A DNA stretch of 6,276 bases from Gammaproteobacteria bacterium (GTDB lineage Bacteria > Pseudomonadota > Gammaproteobacteria > Francisellales > CACEW01), in contig JANQIS010000003.1 of assembly GCA_028282045.1 (NCBI GenBank), positions 1-6,276 of the forward strand. Direction: 5' to 3'. Every line of letters starts with the position of its first letter. Position 1 is the first letter of the stretch. Made by a program: the position numbers and the translations under genes. The notes under the pieces are model-generated. The model was not told where the DNA came from and made no database searches. It saw only the letters and a list, made by a program, of their open reading frames with translations. This document shows positions 6,087 to 6,276 of the stretch, piece after piece.

Positions 6087-6276
6087 GGGAGTAACTTTAG
6101 AGTCGCAATCTATAAAACGGCGCGTAAGGTTAACATGACACCCGGCCAGGCGCAAGCCTATCCTCACTAATGTAGGAGCAAAGTTAAAATGTCACTTTAT
6201 TGATACTGGCGTATCGACAATTAACATATAGCCTTGTAAGTAAAATCAAAATAAACGCTTGCATTAACGTATTAAA
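6087..6276 (-). other. gene-free upstream region of secE with weak promoter-like elements
   Basis: 190 nt with no supported gene up to the window end. tRNA-Trp and tufB often precede secE in this group, but no tRNA 3' end or EF-Tu terminus is visible here. Promoter-like pairs on the minus strand are GTGACA (6190-6195) with CATTAG (6167-6172), 17 nt apart, 5/6 and 3/6 matches to sigma70 consensus; and TTGATT (6244-6249) with GTTAAT (6220-6225), 18 nt apart, 4/6 and 4/6. Small inverted repeats are GATAC-GCCA-GTATC (6202-6215) and AGGC-TTGC-GCCT (6148-6159). The region nearest 6276 is AT-rich. All of these are weak and may be chance. Confidence 0.35.

Noticed and set aside
6148..6276. A tRNA-Trp 3' end or the tufB terminus upstream of secE
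   Set aside because: I looked for a T-arm/CCA end and for an EF-Tu C-terminus on the minus strand and saw neither within the window.
1..6276. A novel defence, mobile or biosynthetic system
   Set aside because: All coding space is taken by seven core housekeeping genes in their canonical order, with no direct repeats, transposase, integrase or foreign-looking insert.

Overview
The window is one compact minus-strand gene block. It carries the classic bacterial secE - nusG - rplK - rplA - rplJ - rplL - rpoB order, read from the right end (about 6086) to the left end (1). I see no convincing plus-strand gene, tRNA, rRNA, insertion sequence, CRISPR array or phage-like segment. Every long plus-strand reading frame lies opposite one of these conserved genes. 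Protein sequence points to a gammaproteobacterium. The seven products resemble their E. coli counterparts closely and have nearly the same lengths: L11 142 residues, L1 231, NusG 179, SecE 123, L10 173, L7/L12 125. In RpoB, conserved landmarks sit 8 residues later than in E. coli. The base composition is moderate. I cannot name a genus.

Layout in transcription order: (1) 6276-6087, gene-free leader with only weak promoter-like matches. (2) secE, 6086-5715, a membrane subunit of the SecYEG translocon. (3) nusG, 5705-5166, transcription elongation factor, 9 nt after secE. (4) A 91-nt spacer with two hairpins, including a GCCAGA/TCTGGC stem just upstream of the rplK Shine-Dalgarno, a good candidate for the L1 repressor site. 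(5) rplK and rplA, 4 nt apart, with the rplA ribosome binding site inside the last codons of rplK. (6) A 224-nt spacer before rplJ that folds into four successive hairpins. This is the expected place for the L10-(L12) autoregulatory leader, and it shows a bulged helix fitting that role. (7) rplJ and rplL, 25 nt apart. (8) A 176-nt spacer of the kind that holds an attenuator in E. coli. (9) The first 873 codons of rpoB, cut by the window edge.

The genes link translation, transcription and secretion. L11, L1, L10 and L7/L12 build the L1 stalk and the GTPase-associated centre of the 50S subunit. RpoB is the RNA polymerase beta subunit, NusG couples polymerase to ribosome or Rho, and SecE is part of the protein-export channel. 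The most interesting signal is in the non-coding spacers, where mRNA secondary structure probably sets ribosomal protein and polymerase levels. I found no sign of a previously undescribed system. The window is a core housekeeping operon, and the findings below concern regulatory RNA structure and start-site details.
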